NCBI GenBank assembly: GCA_933207985.1
Contig: OW240915.1
Location: 273,055,444 to 273,119,443, forward strand
Direction of reading: 5' to 3'
DNA length: 64,000 bases
Origin: Pelobates cultripes
Lineage: Eukaryota; Chordata; Amphibia; Anura; Pelobatidae
The notes beneath the pieces are model-generated. The model made no database searches, had not been told where the DNA came from, and saw only the letters and a program-made list of their open reading frames with translations. A program made the position numbers and the translations under genes. Below are positions 18,226-30,260 of this stretch, in pieces; position 1 is the stretch's first letter; every line of letters starts with the position of its first letter.

Positions 18226-18470
18226 AGTTCCCGAACTGTTCGGCGAACGGTTCGCCACGAATGGTTCACCGCGGACTCATCATTGAGTAAACATTGACCC
18301 TGTACCTCACAGTCAGCAGACACATTCCAGCCAATCAGCAGCAGACCCTCCCTCCCAGACCCTCCCACCTCCTGGACAGCATCCATTGTGAAGCTGCATT
18401 CTTAGCGAGCTGTCCAGGAGGTGGGAGGGCCTGGGACAGAGCACACAGAATACTTAAATGAGATGAAGTA
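18226..18470. repeat. Dispersed repeat with perfect 20-bp inverted arms
   Basis: Contains CCGAACTGTTCGGCGAACGG near 18234 and a perfect hairpin: 18361-18380 (CCTCCCACCTCCTGGACAGC) pairs fully with 18409-18428 across a 28-nt loop. It looks like a dispersed non-autonomous repeat. The family is not identified. Confidence 0.6.
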
Positions 18471-19085
18471 GCCTGGGTGCCTATAATGTCCCTTTAATCA
18501 CATTTCTTCCTTTCCTGATTAATAACCGAGAGATTGTCTCTAAAATGATCGTCCAAATGTATATATCTGATTCACCAAACAGTGTTTTGTTTGAGGGTAT
18601 AAAATGAAGCAGCATAATCAATGGCTCCAAACATATTATTAATCAAAATCTAAGATGGATATCCCGGCACTCTCAGATCTGCAGGCACTAATGTGTCAAA
18701 CATTATTAATCTGCTCTGTAAAAACAAATAAAATGAAAAATAGTTTATATAAAGGTACCAAGTGTTGCTGATCTCTGCAAAAACATTTAAGGTTTCAATT
18801 ATTCCCGGCGTCTTTCTAGATTTTTTGGTCTTGTCATACTTTATTTTCTAGTCAGATGTCTTTTTTTTCGAGGCGCTCCAAATTGTTGTTGTATGTGGAT
18901 ATATAACAGTGCTATAAAACATAGAGTAACTTGTCTTGAAATTACAGGAATGTGCACAGAAATTGTTGTGTGTAAATTAAATACTTATATCTGAATAACA
19001 TTTGTAATCATTAGGTTATAATATTACCTGAAATGTTTGAAATGTTTGTGAGTCCAGCCTCGAACCAAACCTCCGAGCACATCCC
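18471..19085. other. No feature recognised
   Basis: AT-rich sequence without a convincing frame or repeat. Confidence 0.5.
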
Positions 19086-19631
19086 TTAAAGGGACACTAT
19101 AGACACCAGAACAAATACAGCTTATTATACTCAGGCCTTTCAGGCTTTTGGCAGTAAAGGCTGTTTTTGCAGAGAAATGGCAGTTTTATACATTACAGCA
19201 TAGGCATACCTCCTCGGCCACTCCTCAGATGGCTAGTAGAGCTGCTTCCTTGGGCCGTGCTGCCCACTCTCTGCATGGAATCCCTGAACTTTCCTAATAG
19301 AGATGCACTGATTCAATGCATCTCTATGAATAGATGCTGATTGGTGAGGACTGTGTTTGGCTTTTGCTGGATCTGCCCCTGCCTCCTTGACAATCTCAGC
19401 CAATGCAATGCTTTCCTTTTGGAAAACATTGGGATTGGCTGAGATAACCATTTCTGATTATGTCAACCAAGGAGGCAGATCAGGGGCAGAGCCAGCAGCA
19501 GCAGACTGGAATAAAGGTAAGATGTCACTATATTTAGGGGAATAAGTGGGGGCAGGGGGACTAGATAATGTTTTAACACTATAGGGTCAGGAATACATGT
19601 TTGTGTTCCTGACCCTATAGTGTTCTTTTAA
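19086..19631 (+). mobile_element. T2-type MITE, family A, copy 1
   Basis: Starts TTAAAGGGACACTATAGACA and ends CCCTATAGTGTTCTTTTAA, with TTAA at both edges and inverted ends. It contains internal hairpins (for example around GATGCACTGATTCAATGCATC) and paired ATTGGCTGAGAT-type segments. The TTAAAGGRR ends are those of the Xenopus T2 MITE group linked to Kolobok transposons. Small frames are not genes. Confidence 0.75.
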
Positions 19632-20750
19632 ATAAAAATCTCTTTTTTTTCTTTTTTTCTAATTTGGAGTGTTGGAAGAAATTAGATTTGTGTAATTCTC
19701 TTTTGATCAGGACCCAAATTGTAAACATGGTCCTAGCTTGATGATCCATTCTTGAAAAGTAAAGCTTGCTCCATGAACCATGCTGTACATATTCTTCAAA
19801 AAAGCTTGATAAAACAGTTCTAGGTGTTCATTACACTCAGGAAAGCAGCACTGCTAAACAGTTTATTGTTAGATGGTTGCATGGGGCATAGAAAATGAGA
19901 TCAGAAGCAATGGCATCCCATTGTATAGGGACCCAGATTCCTGAGAACCAACCACACATTTACCATTAAATACGATTTGTATCCTGCTGCTGTTCTATCC
20001 ATTGGATCCACAGAAATATTTTCAGAATGTGATTAAGACGATGATGACAAAATGCATTACCACAATCCCCTACATTTTGAAATCAGTTTTAATAAAGATA
20101 TAAAAGCATCTTCATATGGCATCAGGCAATAGGCAATTAAAAATGTATTAATAATTCATAAATCAGTTAGAGACCCATTAGACAGGCAACCCCTCCAGCA
20201 GTATTGCTAAACACTGACAAATTTAAACAGAATCTAGCTTTTAGAACAGATGGCTTTCGTGTTCGCTGTGGTGAATCATGATTGCAGATATTAGTGTGTT
20301 AAATCATGTTAAAAACTAGGTCAAGATAATGTTTTACATTTTTCTCAGTCATAACAAAAAAAGTTAAATTGCAGATAATCAACTTGGAGAGAATTAAAAA
20401 CTCATTTTTGTTTTAATTACTTTATTTACCTTTGCATTATAAAACAGGTAGCCATAAAATGCCTGCCATAGCCAAAACAAAAAAGTGGCAAAACGAATCC
20501 TCTTTTGAGAAAGAAAAATCTCCGTAGAGATTTTTGAACATATTTTTCATGTGTGCCTCTACCATCAATAACTCAAATATGATTATACTAATGCTGACAC
20601 AAAAAAAGCACACACAGAAAATATCCCTGGAAATGCTACTATATTACGGTACTAAAGCTTTCACCAAAAAGACGCATACAGAAAATATCCCGATTTATCT
20701 AGTAACAGCGCTGTGGAATTATTTGGCGCTTTCTAAATAATAATAATAAT
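19632..20750. other. No feature recognised
   Basis: AT-rich sequence. The only frame over 60 codons (20534-20740) has no motif. An AAT run precedes the next element. Confidence 0.5.
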
Positions 20751-21119
20751 TTAACCCCTTAAGGACAGCGGGATGCTATGCCATCCTTGGGGACCCGGTT
20801 TTAAACGCCGGCAGACGGCATAGTACGTCCACGCTGTCCTTCCCACTTACCTGCTCACTGGTGATCCCCCACCAGCATCCCGGTGCATCTGATATGGCAT
20901 TCCTGTTCCATGTGATCGTGAGGTCCTTGTGAGGACCTCACAATCACATGGACAAAATAGCCGTCCATAGCAGTGCCAGCAGGGGGAGTGTTTGGAATGA
21001 CAGGTTGTCCCCCTGCTTCCAGTAATAAAGTTAAATGAAAGTTAAAAACTGTTTAAAATTAAATCATGTATACTTAGATCATATATATATATATATATGT
21101 ATTATATATATGATCTAAG

Positions 21120-21151
<32 letters not shown>

Positions 21152-22425
21152 CACATACACTGTCTAAGTGTGTTTTAATATTAATATATATATAATTCTA
21201 TGTATATATAAATATTAATATCAAAATACACATAGAATGATTTTAATTAAATATATATAATTATATTTTATATATAAATATATACATAAATAAATATTTA
21301 AATATGTTAAAATGAAAAATAAAAAAATAATAAATAAATCATATATATATATGTGTGTGTGTGTGTGTGTAATTTTGATCTAACTGTATTTTGATATTAA
21401 TATGTATATATTGACATACACTTAGAACAAAATAATATATATATATATCTATATACATACATATATGTGTATATATCACTATATATATACCTATGTATAA
21501 ATAAAGATTCTAAAAAAAAATATATTTATATATATATTTTTTCTAGGTATATATTTGCATGATATTTTTACATAATTAAGTCATTTTATTAATTACAATT
21601 TGCAGGACCTGTCTGATAACCCAGGCAGAACCCAGGCAGAAAGCCCAGATAATTTAATTTGCTAGCACTATATTTAACCCTGTAACTTTCCAAGACACCC
21701 TAAAACCCTAAAACATGTACATGGGGGGGAAGGTGGGGTACTGTTTTACTCAGGAGACTTCGCAGAACACAAAAATTAGTGTTTCAAAACAGTAAAATGT
21801 ATTACAACAATGATATCATCAGTAAAAATGCATTTTTTTGCATTTTTTACACACAAACGGCATTTACACTAACGATATAATTGTTGTGATACGTTTTACG
21901 ATTTTGAAACATTAATATTTGTGTTCAGCTAAGTCAAATATAAGGCTTGTGTTTCAGTTTTTTCACATTGAAATTCGCCAGATTGGTTATGTTGTCTCAA
22001 AGGCAACGTAACCAATCTGGCAAATTTCAATGTGAAAAAAATTAAAAATGTTACATGCTATATTTGACCCTGTAACTTCCCAAAACACCATAAAACCTGT
22101 ACATAGGGGGTACTGTTTTACACGTGAGTGTATGTGTATTTTATTGCAGTAAAAGCAAACAGTATTATGACATTCACAGTTAGAATGTCATGGAAACAAA
22201 AAAAAATACAATTCCTTTATTTCTCACATTTTTTTAGATTTTATTCATATTACATTATGGTTCATAGTTAAATATTCACTGTTAAATGAAAGCCCTGTTT
22301 CTCCTGAATAAAATAAAGGAAAGAGGTGAATTACGGTTGAACAGACATATAGTCAAATTCCAAGTTTTGTTTATGTTTTATTTTGATCAAAACGTGTACA
22401 TTTGGCTCAGTCCTTAAGGGGTTAA
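20751..22425. mobile_element. TTAA-flanked element with 16-bp perfect terminal inverted repeats
   Basis: TTAACCCCTTAAGGAC at the left and its exact reverse complement at the right, 1675 bp apart. TTAA ends followed by CCC fit piggyBac-like non-autonomous elements. There is no transposase frame. Inside are a TA-rich core (about 21080-21540), an inverted repeat with roughly 50-nt arms (about 21766-21925), a hairpin with roughly 37-nt arms (21958-22040), and a module starting CCTGTAACTT that occurs twice (about 21678 and 22068). A short relative is at 27570-27649. Confidence 0.7.
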
Positions 22426-24894
22426 AAAAATGTACACTGTGAAATGCTCGCTGTCAATTGTAAACATGGTGTTTTTAATTGTTTTGTAAATGGAAAAAAT
22501 ACATTAAAGTTTGTATCAATAATTTATGTCATAAAAGGCAGATAGCTTATAGGTTGACTTGTACCATAAGTCGCATACATTTGTTTCTTTCTGATACGGT
22601 TATATTGTAAGGAATTATTATAATCTGATGTAAACATATATTGAAACAGTATCCACTACAACACTGCATGGGGGTGGGGGGGGGGGCAACAAAAAAGTCC
22701 ACTAATTACAGTTGTAGTAAATAGAAAACCGAATTGAGAAATGTTGTCAAAAATATCTCATCTATAAAGATTCTCCAACTCCATTATAGTCACTTTTTTT
22801 TTAACCTAAATAGTGTGTGCAATTTCTTTGTCTAATTCAGAAGCACTCAGTGTTTAGTAAATAAACCCCTAAATACTTTCTTTTCATTTGTTCCTGCTTT
22901 AAAACTGTTCTTCAAATGCTAATGTTAAAAAAAAAAGCTACGTATTTTTAGTAATGCCTCTATTAGATGTATTATATGTATTAGCACACGCAGTCTCTAT
23001 TTTCCTCTCCAGTATGTTTTATAAATTGGAGATAGATGGAGTCTCCCAGCTAGAAATTGTTGCAAACTAGTTGAAAATGTTCCGCCATATAGCAAATGCG
23101 CTAAATCCCAGCAATTCTCAATTTAGTAAATATCCCTGTATGCAAAGAAAACAATGTCATTTAATGGCGGGTGCAGTTTCATACATCCCAACATTTCAAA
23201 TTGTGTTAGGGAGATATAGATGGATTTTAGATGGATTTACGACCTACTGAGCTATTTATACAACTGGGTAAGTCATTTGGATCAAGAATAATTTATTTTG
23301 CATAATCAAACACATTCACATCTCTGAACAAATGTATGGGGTTAAAAACACGAGCAGGGAAAGTATATACAGAGGAATGAAAAGAGGAGGGAAGGCTGCT
23401 TTTTCACAGGAGCAGTAATAAAATGGTCTTTAATATAAAAGAAAAACTATAATAAAAATAAATAAGACATTTTAAGAGCACATCGAGATTATCTTTTTTT
23501 TTCTGGTTTTCCATTTTTTTTTTTTGCATTATGCATTTATGTTTCCTAGAGATTTGTGGCTGCCCATCTGGCTGATGTGGAAATCCTTTGTGTATTACAA
23601 ATTACTTTATATTAAGGTATGTAATTTTCAACAAATCTTATGGCAAATCTGTTGCTATGACAGCCAATGCCTGATGAAAAAGAAATTGTAGCAATGGACG
23701 GCTATATTTTTTTCAGTCTGCTTTTTCGTTTTTACTTAAGATACAAGAAATCAATATTAAAGCTGCACATGTCAACGCCGTCGCCAGGTAACATCCCTGC
23801 TTACAAGGTGTGCCCGGGGGGAAAGAAGGAGAGGATATACATTTTCCTAAAACTCTTTTGCCTTTCAGTCTTCTGTTTATGGTAGAAGAATAGGTGAAGA
23901 GATGCATTGTATTTGTACTTTTGTTTAAGCACTAGTATATAAAATATCATACGGTCCAAGGAAAAAAAGGCTGCACAATCCTAAGTAGATCAGACATATT
24001 TTCAATAAGGTGCCTTGGGCAGCCATTGCAAGTGTGGCTGATGGGAAATGGCAAGAAACAGGTAGCAGAAGCAGATAAAATGGTTACTCCAACCACCAAG
24101 ACTACTTCAATGATTTGTAGTGGTCATGGTGATAGAAGTCAGTATGGACATACTGAGATATTTTTAGCTGTGTACTGGAGGCTATTTGCACCCCAAGCAC
24201 ATGTGACATTGGCAGCACAAAACTCTGTTCCGGGCTTCTTAATGTCAATTCTGTGCATAAAATATGTCTATTGCGCGCTGACAACAGATGTAGAAATCTT
24301 CCCCCTGCAGGCGCTCTACCCTCCCAGCCTTTCTGCATTCCCTCCCACCTCCTTTCTTTCCACTTTTTTTTTCCTTTTTTTTTAACTCCCTCCTCTCCCA
24401 CTGCCTCCCTTTCTTCGCCGGCCCAGAGTGTGTACATGCTTTCAAAAATGTCCCAACTACAGGGTTCTCTATGAGAAGCCTGTGATTGGATCGCACAACA
24501 AGGTGGCATGGAAGAGCAGTGCCAGGATCTTCGCTCGGACTGAATTCCAGGTTATTAAAACCTTTTGTCATGTTTTCACACAAAATATTGCATACTTCAC
24601 TTCAATCAGGTTTTCATAAAAAATCTTGTTTTAAAAAAATTTGATTGTTTTAAAAAAATCAAAGGTGAGAGTTGCTGCTTTAAATAGAATCACCCAAGTG
24701 GAGCATATTTCAATATTTAAATTTCCTGTTTGCAACTTCAGAGTTTCATGTATCTCTACACACAGTCACATAACCTGCTAATTTTAGTTGTGACAAGTGT
24801 TTATGTTTTAGATATCAATTAAGATATTATGGAAAATCTCTCAAATTTGACTTTGACATGTATATTGAATATGGAAAATCTTAACACAGACTAT
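22426..24894. other. Anonymous AT-rich DNA with a pyrimidine tract
   Basis: No gene recognised. There is a G-run near 22670-22686 and a polypyrimidine stretch at about 24340-24420 (TC/T runs). Overlapping frames of 60-135 aa at 23667-24619 come largely from the low-complexity tract and carry no motif. Confidence 0.5.
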
Positions 24895-25068
24895 CTACTA
24901 ATAGCCTTGGCACCACTCAGACAATAAGCCCTAAACTCTTACACTACATTACCACTAAACATTAACCCCTACACTACATTACATTATTACTAAGCATTAG
25001 CCAATGCTATGCACTCTGCTAACCACTACACCTCTACACTAACACTAACCTAACATTTCATGTTAAAT
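24895..25068 (-). repeat. TTAGTGT-rich repeat, minus-oriented copy
   Basis: Reverse-complement counterpart of 30020-30258. Shared words include CTAATGCTTAG, GCAGAGTGCATAGCATTGGC and GGCTTATTGTCTGAGTGGTG. It is internally built from short reiterations of CACTACATTAC/ACATTAACCC. Confidence 0.75.
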
Positions 25069-25224
25069 AAAAGATACATGACGGCAAAGAGTGTATTTTG
25101 GAATGTGATGCATTCTTGGGGTTTATTACGATGTCTCCAGTACCCCTCAATTACAATTGAAGTTCACTTTTGCATATCCTTCCTCTTTGTTTCATGCACT
25201 CTGTCTCTCTCTATCCTTCTTTGT

Positions 25225-25238
25225 ACTCTATCTATCTA

Positions 25239-25280
<42 letters not shown>

Positions 25281-25285
25281 CATCA

Positions 25286-25327
<42 letters not shown>

Positions 25328-25385
25328 GTATCTACGTATCTATCTATCAAATTATCTATCTATCCATCTCTCTGTATGTCTGTTT
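25225..25385 (+). repeat. Tetranucleotide microsatellite (TCTA/TCTG)n
   Basis: Compound array of TCTA and TCTG with a few substitutions. All frames through it give Ser-Ile-Tyr-Leu repeats with no coding meaning. Confidence 0.97.
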
Positions 25386-27569
25386 CCAAATAGGAAACGC
25401 TCTGTCTAGTTTATCACATTCAAGATAGTATTTTTCATTCTCGGTGTACAGAACTATTATTCTGACAGATCTCATGTATACTTTGTTGTGTTGTTTACAT
25501 TGATGTAAGCTAGCTAAAATAATGCCTGCCAGGTCCATTTCCTTTATAATGGATGACATTGTAATGTTATAAATCTCGTGCTCTGCTTCTGTAGCCGAAG
25601 TACTTGTTGGCATTCACTTGTAACTGCACTGCATGATAGCTCAGTGCCAAGTTCTTCCTGCCTTGATATTACCTAATTACTTTCCAAATCAATCATTGCT
25701 CTATATAGCAGGAATCTTATTCAGCCAAAACCCACTCAGACTTCCTTTAGATATACATATATAATGTCAAAGCATGGGCAATGGTGGGCAGATTAGCCGA
25801 TAGACGCATTATTTTTCTGTTAAAATTATGTGAGTTTCTCAATTTTATTTACTAGAATTCATAGTAAATTCCGTCTCACGCTTGTATTGTGTGCAGTTTC
25901 ATATGAAATCCAGAAGATGCAGATGTATTGTTCACTGTTAAGGGGGCATTAAGCTGTGTTAAGTGTTCAATAAGTCCTTTTGAAAAGCACTTTGCATAAA
26001 ATATTAGCAATATTACTGTAATCCATCATCAACATAGTACAGAGAGCATGTACTATAGGTACATCATTAAAAAATCCACTCATTTTTATGTTTATTTTCA
26101 ATTGAGTTTGGAGATTTTTCAAATTATGAAGTAGAGTGACAGGGACTAAAAAAAATAAAAAAAAAACAAAGCTTAGAATTCACAGCATATGGTGATTTAA
26201 TGCAACATGAGTCACTGGATAAAGTCCACTGGGAATAAGGGCTAAAGAGAGATAAATAAATGCGTCAGCAAATGACGCAATGGGGAAGCCTGTCTCTCTG
26301 AGGCATCCCTGGTCCCATCGTGTTTCACAAAGACATAACAGCAGGAAGTGTGAATGGACAAAAAAAAACTGTGCTCTAAGTTGAGTAGACTTTCACCCAT
26401 GGTTTTATGTTCAGTAAGCCCCCACAGTAAGCCCCCATGGGGGCTGATATTTGTAAATAAAACTTCTAAGCGTTATGTTAGTTTGCAGTCAGATTTTCAA
26501 TGTTTGTGAGTTCCTAAATATTTCATTTACTTGTGTAAAAGTATAATTGCTGGAAATACACAATGCAATGGTTACCACTCCAGCCAACCGGGTATGTGCT
26601 TGCACTAACCCCTATAAATGACATTATATAGCAGCAAATATGCTCAAATAAATGTCTGCTGTAGAAAGACACCAAATTAATAACCCCAGTAAGTCCTGGT
26701 GATTTAGATAGTTTGAGAGATAATGGTGAAAATCCCAGGTTAGAATTGTATATGTCTTCTAAGTATTGATTATAATATCCAGCTATTGCTATTATGATAA
26801 TGCTTTGCAAATATGCATCCCTTGTGGAATGGTAGGCTTTGATTAAAAGTAATGTTGTAATGACATGGAAGTAGAGTTTAAAAAGCATTTCTTATGATCA
26901 GAGACACTTGAACACCTGAAAGGCTGTAGGGCAAGTGCCATATATGATAGGAAAATTGAAAATTTGATTTATTGTAAATCATGCATGTGTAATGGGGTCT
27001 GCAAAGAAGAAACTCAACTGGCCAATTAATGAGGAAAAATTTGTTTTTCAGTTTGTTAAAGTGATAAACAGCACATCACTAAAAAGTTACCACCCTAACA
27101 AAAGTAAATGGATCTGACAGACAAGAACAAATCAAGATTGGCCCCAGCAGCAGTTGGTATCAGAATTACCACTGTGAGGTAAATCACATCACAAGTCCAA
27201 AACAACTAGAGTAATTAAATATCTTAAGTCCTTCAATACTTTCTTCAAATTGACAGAGAATAGCTCTGAACACGGAAGTCACAAATTATTAAATTGACAA
27301 CGGAGAATGAGATACGGGGAGGTACGTACCCATTCTACATGTACTGTATTGTCAAAATCTCAAGCAAACATCAGTTAAAAAGATCTACTTAGCTTAAAAG
27401 CACATATACCTCCTTAAAACTGACAATTTGAAATGGATGTGAGAGGCTGCATCGTAGGAGTACCATTTGAGGGTGGAGACAGAAGCTGTGGCAGCCATGT
27501 TTGTAGCCATTTGCTAGCTCATTGTATAGATGGAATTAAGAGTACAAAAAAGCAGGATTCTGAAGGACA
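25386..27569. other. Anonymous AT-rich DNA
   Basis: No gene recognised. There is a small inverted motif near 26410-26440 (GCCCCCATGGGGGC). The frame at 26523-26888 (121 aa, minus) has no recognisable domain. Confidence 0.5.
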
Positions 27570-27649
27570 TTAACCCATTAAGGACACATGACATGTGTGA
27601 CATGTCATGATTCCCTTTTATTCCAGAAGTTTGGTCCTTAAGGGGTCAA
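27570..27649. mobile_element. 80-bp TTAA-type miniature element
   Basis: TTAACCCATTAAGGAC ... GTCCTTAAGGGGTCAA gives near-perfect terminal inverted repeats like those of 20751-22425, with a small internal palindrome ACATGACATGTGTGACATGT. It is a likely miniature relative. Confidence 0.7.
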
Positions 27650-27675
27650 ATAGCTGGAAGTACAGAGATCAGTAC

Positions 27676-27700
27676 AACAACAACAACAACAACAACAGAC
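27676..27700 (+). repeat. Trinucleotide microsatellite (CAA)n
   Basis: About eight consecutive CAA units. Confidence 0.95.
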
Positions 27701-27705
27701 ACTAG

Positions 27706-28900
27706 CAGTAGACTTTTCTGCACATGTGATCCAGCCTTTTATAATCTAATCCAAATTTATTTCTTGCTGTCTTTTGTCTTGTCTTTAATACTTTTTAGCA
27801 AACTTTTTTATTTTTGTTTCTATTTTTAAATTGCCTTCTTTTTTTCCCTACATTCTTATAGACCGACCATCCAAGTGGCACTGACTGTACGTGTTTCTCT
27901 CGTTACATTTGTATCTTTCACTATGTGATTAAATATGTTTCCAGAATTCAGGTGATCATATCAATTTCCACTTAAGAGCAACAGTGCTTCTGACACTAAT
28001 TATTGCCTCCTTGGAAACTGTTCATCAAGACAAATGAGAGGCTGCCAATGCCATGAGTAATTCTTGAACCATTACATTGTTGATGTGTTTTAAACACCAA
28101 CAGGAATAGAATATTCACCTTGCATTTAGCATGATTATACGCAATGCAAATTTAGATTGAAAAGGGAAAACATGAAGAAATCTGTTTTGATTTCCAATCG
28201 CAAACAATTTTTATTTATTTTTATATCATTCAAGCAAACCATTTTATTATCTGCATGTAATAACCAATATAGAATGGCTGCAAAGATGAAATTCAAATGT
28301 ATGAAACCAGCGTTAATTTGTGTTAGCTGTATTAGCAATGAAAGAAAAGTTGTATTTTCAGGCCATTATGTTACTCTGTTTGTGATTGAAATCTTTCTTT
28401 CTTTTTTTTGACTGTTAACAGACCATGAAAGGATGTAAGAGCTAAAAGGAACTACACTCGGGAGCTAGATTTAACATAAAAGCAATCTACATAAAAATGC
28501 AATCCTTTCAACTCTCGTTTTTTTTCTTCAATCCTGTTGTTGTAGGGAAACTCGGTGAACATTTGTGAGAGAAAGGAAAAAAATATGTTCTTTTTTTTTA
28601 TTATTCAGAAAGTTCATCAGTACACCTGGCATATAAAAATAAAGTGATGTCACTTTGACAAGACATATATTTTACTAGCTAAATTGCTGGCAATTGCATA
28701 CATTACATTAATAGTAATATTTAAATGGAAACATATTCCAGTATGCTGGTTGGCCGAACTAATGTAGAGAGGGTCCTGGTGCAAGAGATGTTTTTTGGCC
28801 CACCTATAGCGCAAGGATGGCTAAAAGGTAGATCCTAAACTATCATACAGCTCCCAGAATTCTTTGCCAACTGGAGATCTTCCATTTTCCCATCCTTGTA
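27706..28900. other. No gene recognised
   Basis: AT-rich. A 67- and an 84-codon frame on opposite strands (28135-28411) have no motif. The right end (about 28800-28870) resembles a dispersed frog-type repeat with CAGCTCCCAGAATTCTTTGC, only tentatively. Confidence 0.4.
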
Positions 28901-29160
28901 CGGTTGTTTTGTGAGCAGTGTATGTGTGTTTGAATGTAAGCATGTTTCTTCATGGAGTATGTGTGTTTTTGAAAGTAGTATTGTATTTATATGTAAGGTT
29001 GCCATTTGAAAATAGTTGTGTGTGTGTATGTAGTGTTGGCATTTGCATGCTGTTGTGCATTGGTGTGACATTTTGGCATTTTAATGTAGTGCGTAGTGTT
29101 GGCATTTGAATGCAGAGGTGTATTTGTGTATTGTGTTGGTGTTTGAATGCCTGGATGTAT
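28901..29160 (+). repeat. Decayed GT-rich minisatellite
   Basis: Loose reiteration of GTGTTGGCATTTGAATG-like units of about 25-30 bp. Confidence 0.65.
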
Positions 29161-29735
29161 TGACATATACACATAAACTGCCACACACAGATACACGAAT
29201 ATACTGACATAAATACATATACACACTGACACAAACACATAAGGACACAGAAACGCTTACATACTGACACATATAGAGATAAACATCCATACTGACACAT
29301 ACACACAGCTACACACACATACTGACACAGATACACACATTGACAAACGTACATACACACTGACACACATTGGCACACAGATACACACACATACTGACAC
29401 AGATACACAAATAGATACATATATACATACACCCCAACAGATACATACTCATTGACCCCTACACACACAGAAGCACACACTCCACTCAGTGACCCATCTA
29501 CACACACACACAGTGACCCATACACACACACTCTGTGACCAATACACACACAGTGACCCACACACACTCAGTGATCCCTACACACAAACATTCAGTGACC
29601 CCCCCCACACACACAGTGACCCACACTTAGTGACCCACACACAAACATTCAGTGACCCACACACAGACTCAGTGACCCGAACACTCAGTGACCCATACAC
29701 ACATATTCAGTGACCCAGACACTCAGTGACCCATA
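29161..29735 (+). repeat. AC-rich minisatellite
   Basis: Units of about 20-25 bp of CACACTGACACATA type, changing at about 29490 to CACACTCAGTGACCC type. Frames of up to 205 aa in this block are translation artefacts. Confidence 0.9.
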
Positions 29736-29960
29736 CATACACACAGTTCCGCGTAGCTCTCTATTTAAACTGGGAGGAAGTGATCAGCTGTCACTTCCTC
29801 CGAGCTGGCACATGTGAATGGGGCCCAGTTGTGCTCTATAAAGGGCCACAGGGCTCCTGTTCAGCGAGACCCATCGGTGCATGGGCCACCCGTTGCGCCC
29901 CCTGAGCGTGTGGGCCCCAGTGAACTTGCACCAATGGGCGTTCCGCCACTGCATTGAGGG
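29736..29960. repeat. GC-rich unclassified segment with palindrome
   Basis: More GC-rich than its surroundings. It contains an 11-bp perfect hairpin GGAGGAAGTGA / TCACTTCCTCC at 29773-29801. It is probably part of a dispersed repeat, family unknown. Confidence 0.45.
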
Positions 29961-30019
29961 GTTTTGGAGACATTATAATAAACCCCCAGAATGCATTACA
30001 TTCCAAAATATACGCCATG

Positions 30020-30258
30020 CCATCATGTATCTTTAATTTAACATGAAATTTTAGGTTAGTGTTAGTGTTCATGAAAGTGTTCAGGTAGTGTACTGGTTAA
30101 TAATTAGTTTAAGTATTATTGTAGTGTAGAGGTTAGTGGTTGGCAGAGTGCATAGCATTGGCTAATGCTTAGGAATAATGTAGTGTAGGGGTTAATGTTT
30201 AGTGGTAATGTAGTGTAAGAGTTTAGGGCTTATTGTCTGAGTGGTGCCAAGACTAGTG
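30020..30258 (+). repeat. TTAGTGT-rich repeat, plus-oriented copy
   Basis: Matches the reverse complement of 24895-25068 across most of its length, with extra reiterations of TAGTGTAGGGGTTAATG. The copies face each other about 5 kb apart. Confidence 0.75.
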
Positions 30259-30260
30259 GG

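Noticed and set aside
24026..24619. Cluster of overlapping frames of 63-135 aa as a possible host exon
   Set aside because: Frames on both strands overlap the pyrimidine tract. No domain, no splice-site pattern that I could support.
25060..25428. Ser-Ile-Tyr-Leu-rich frames that look membrane-like
   Set aside because: They come from the (TCTA/TCTG)n microsatellite.
28950..29567. 205-aa Cys/Val/Tyr-rich frame
   Set aside because: AC-rich minisatellite. Same composition in every frame.
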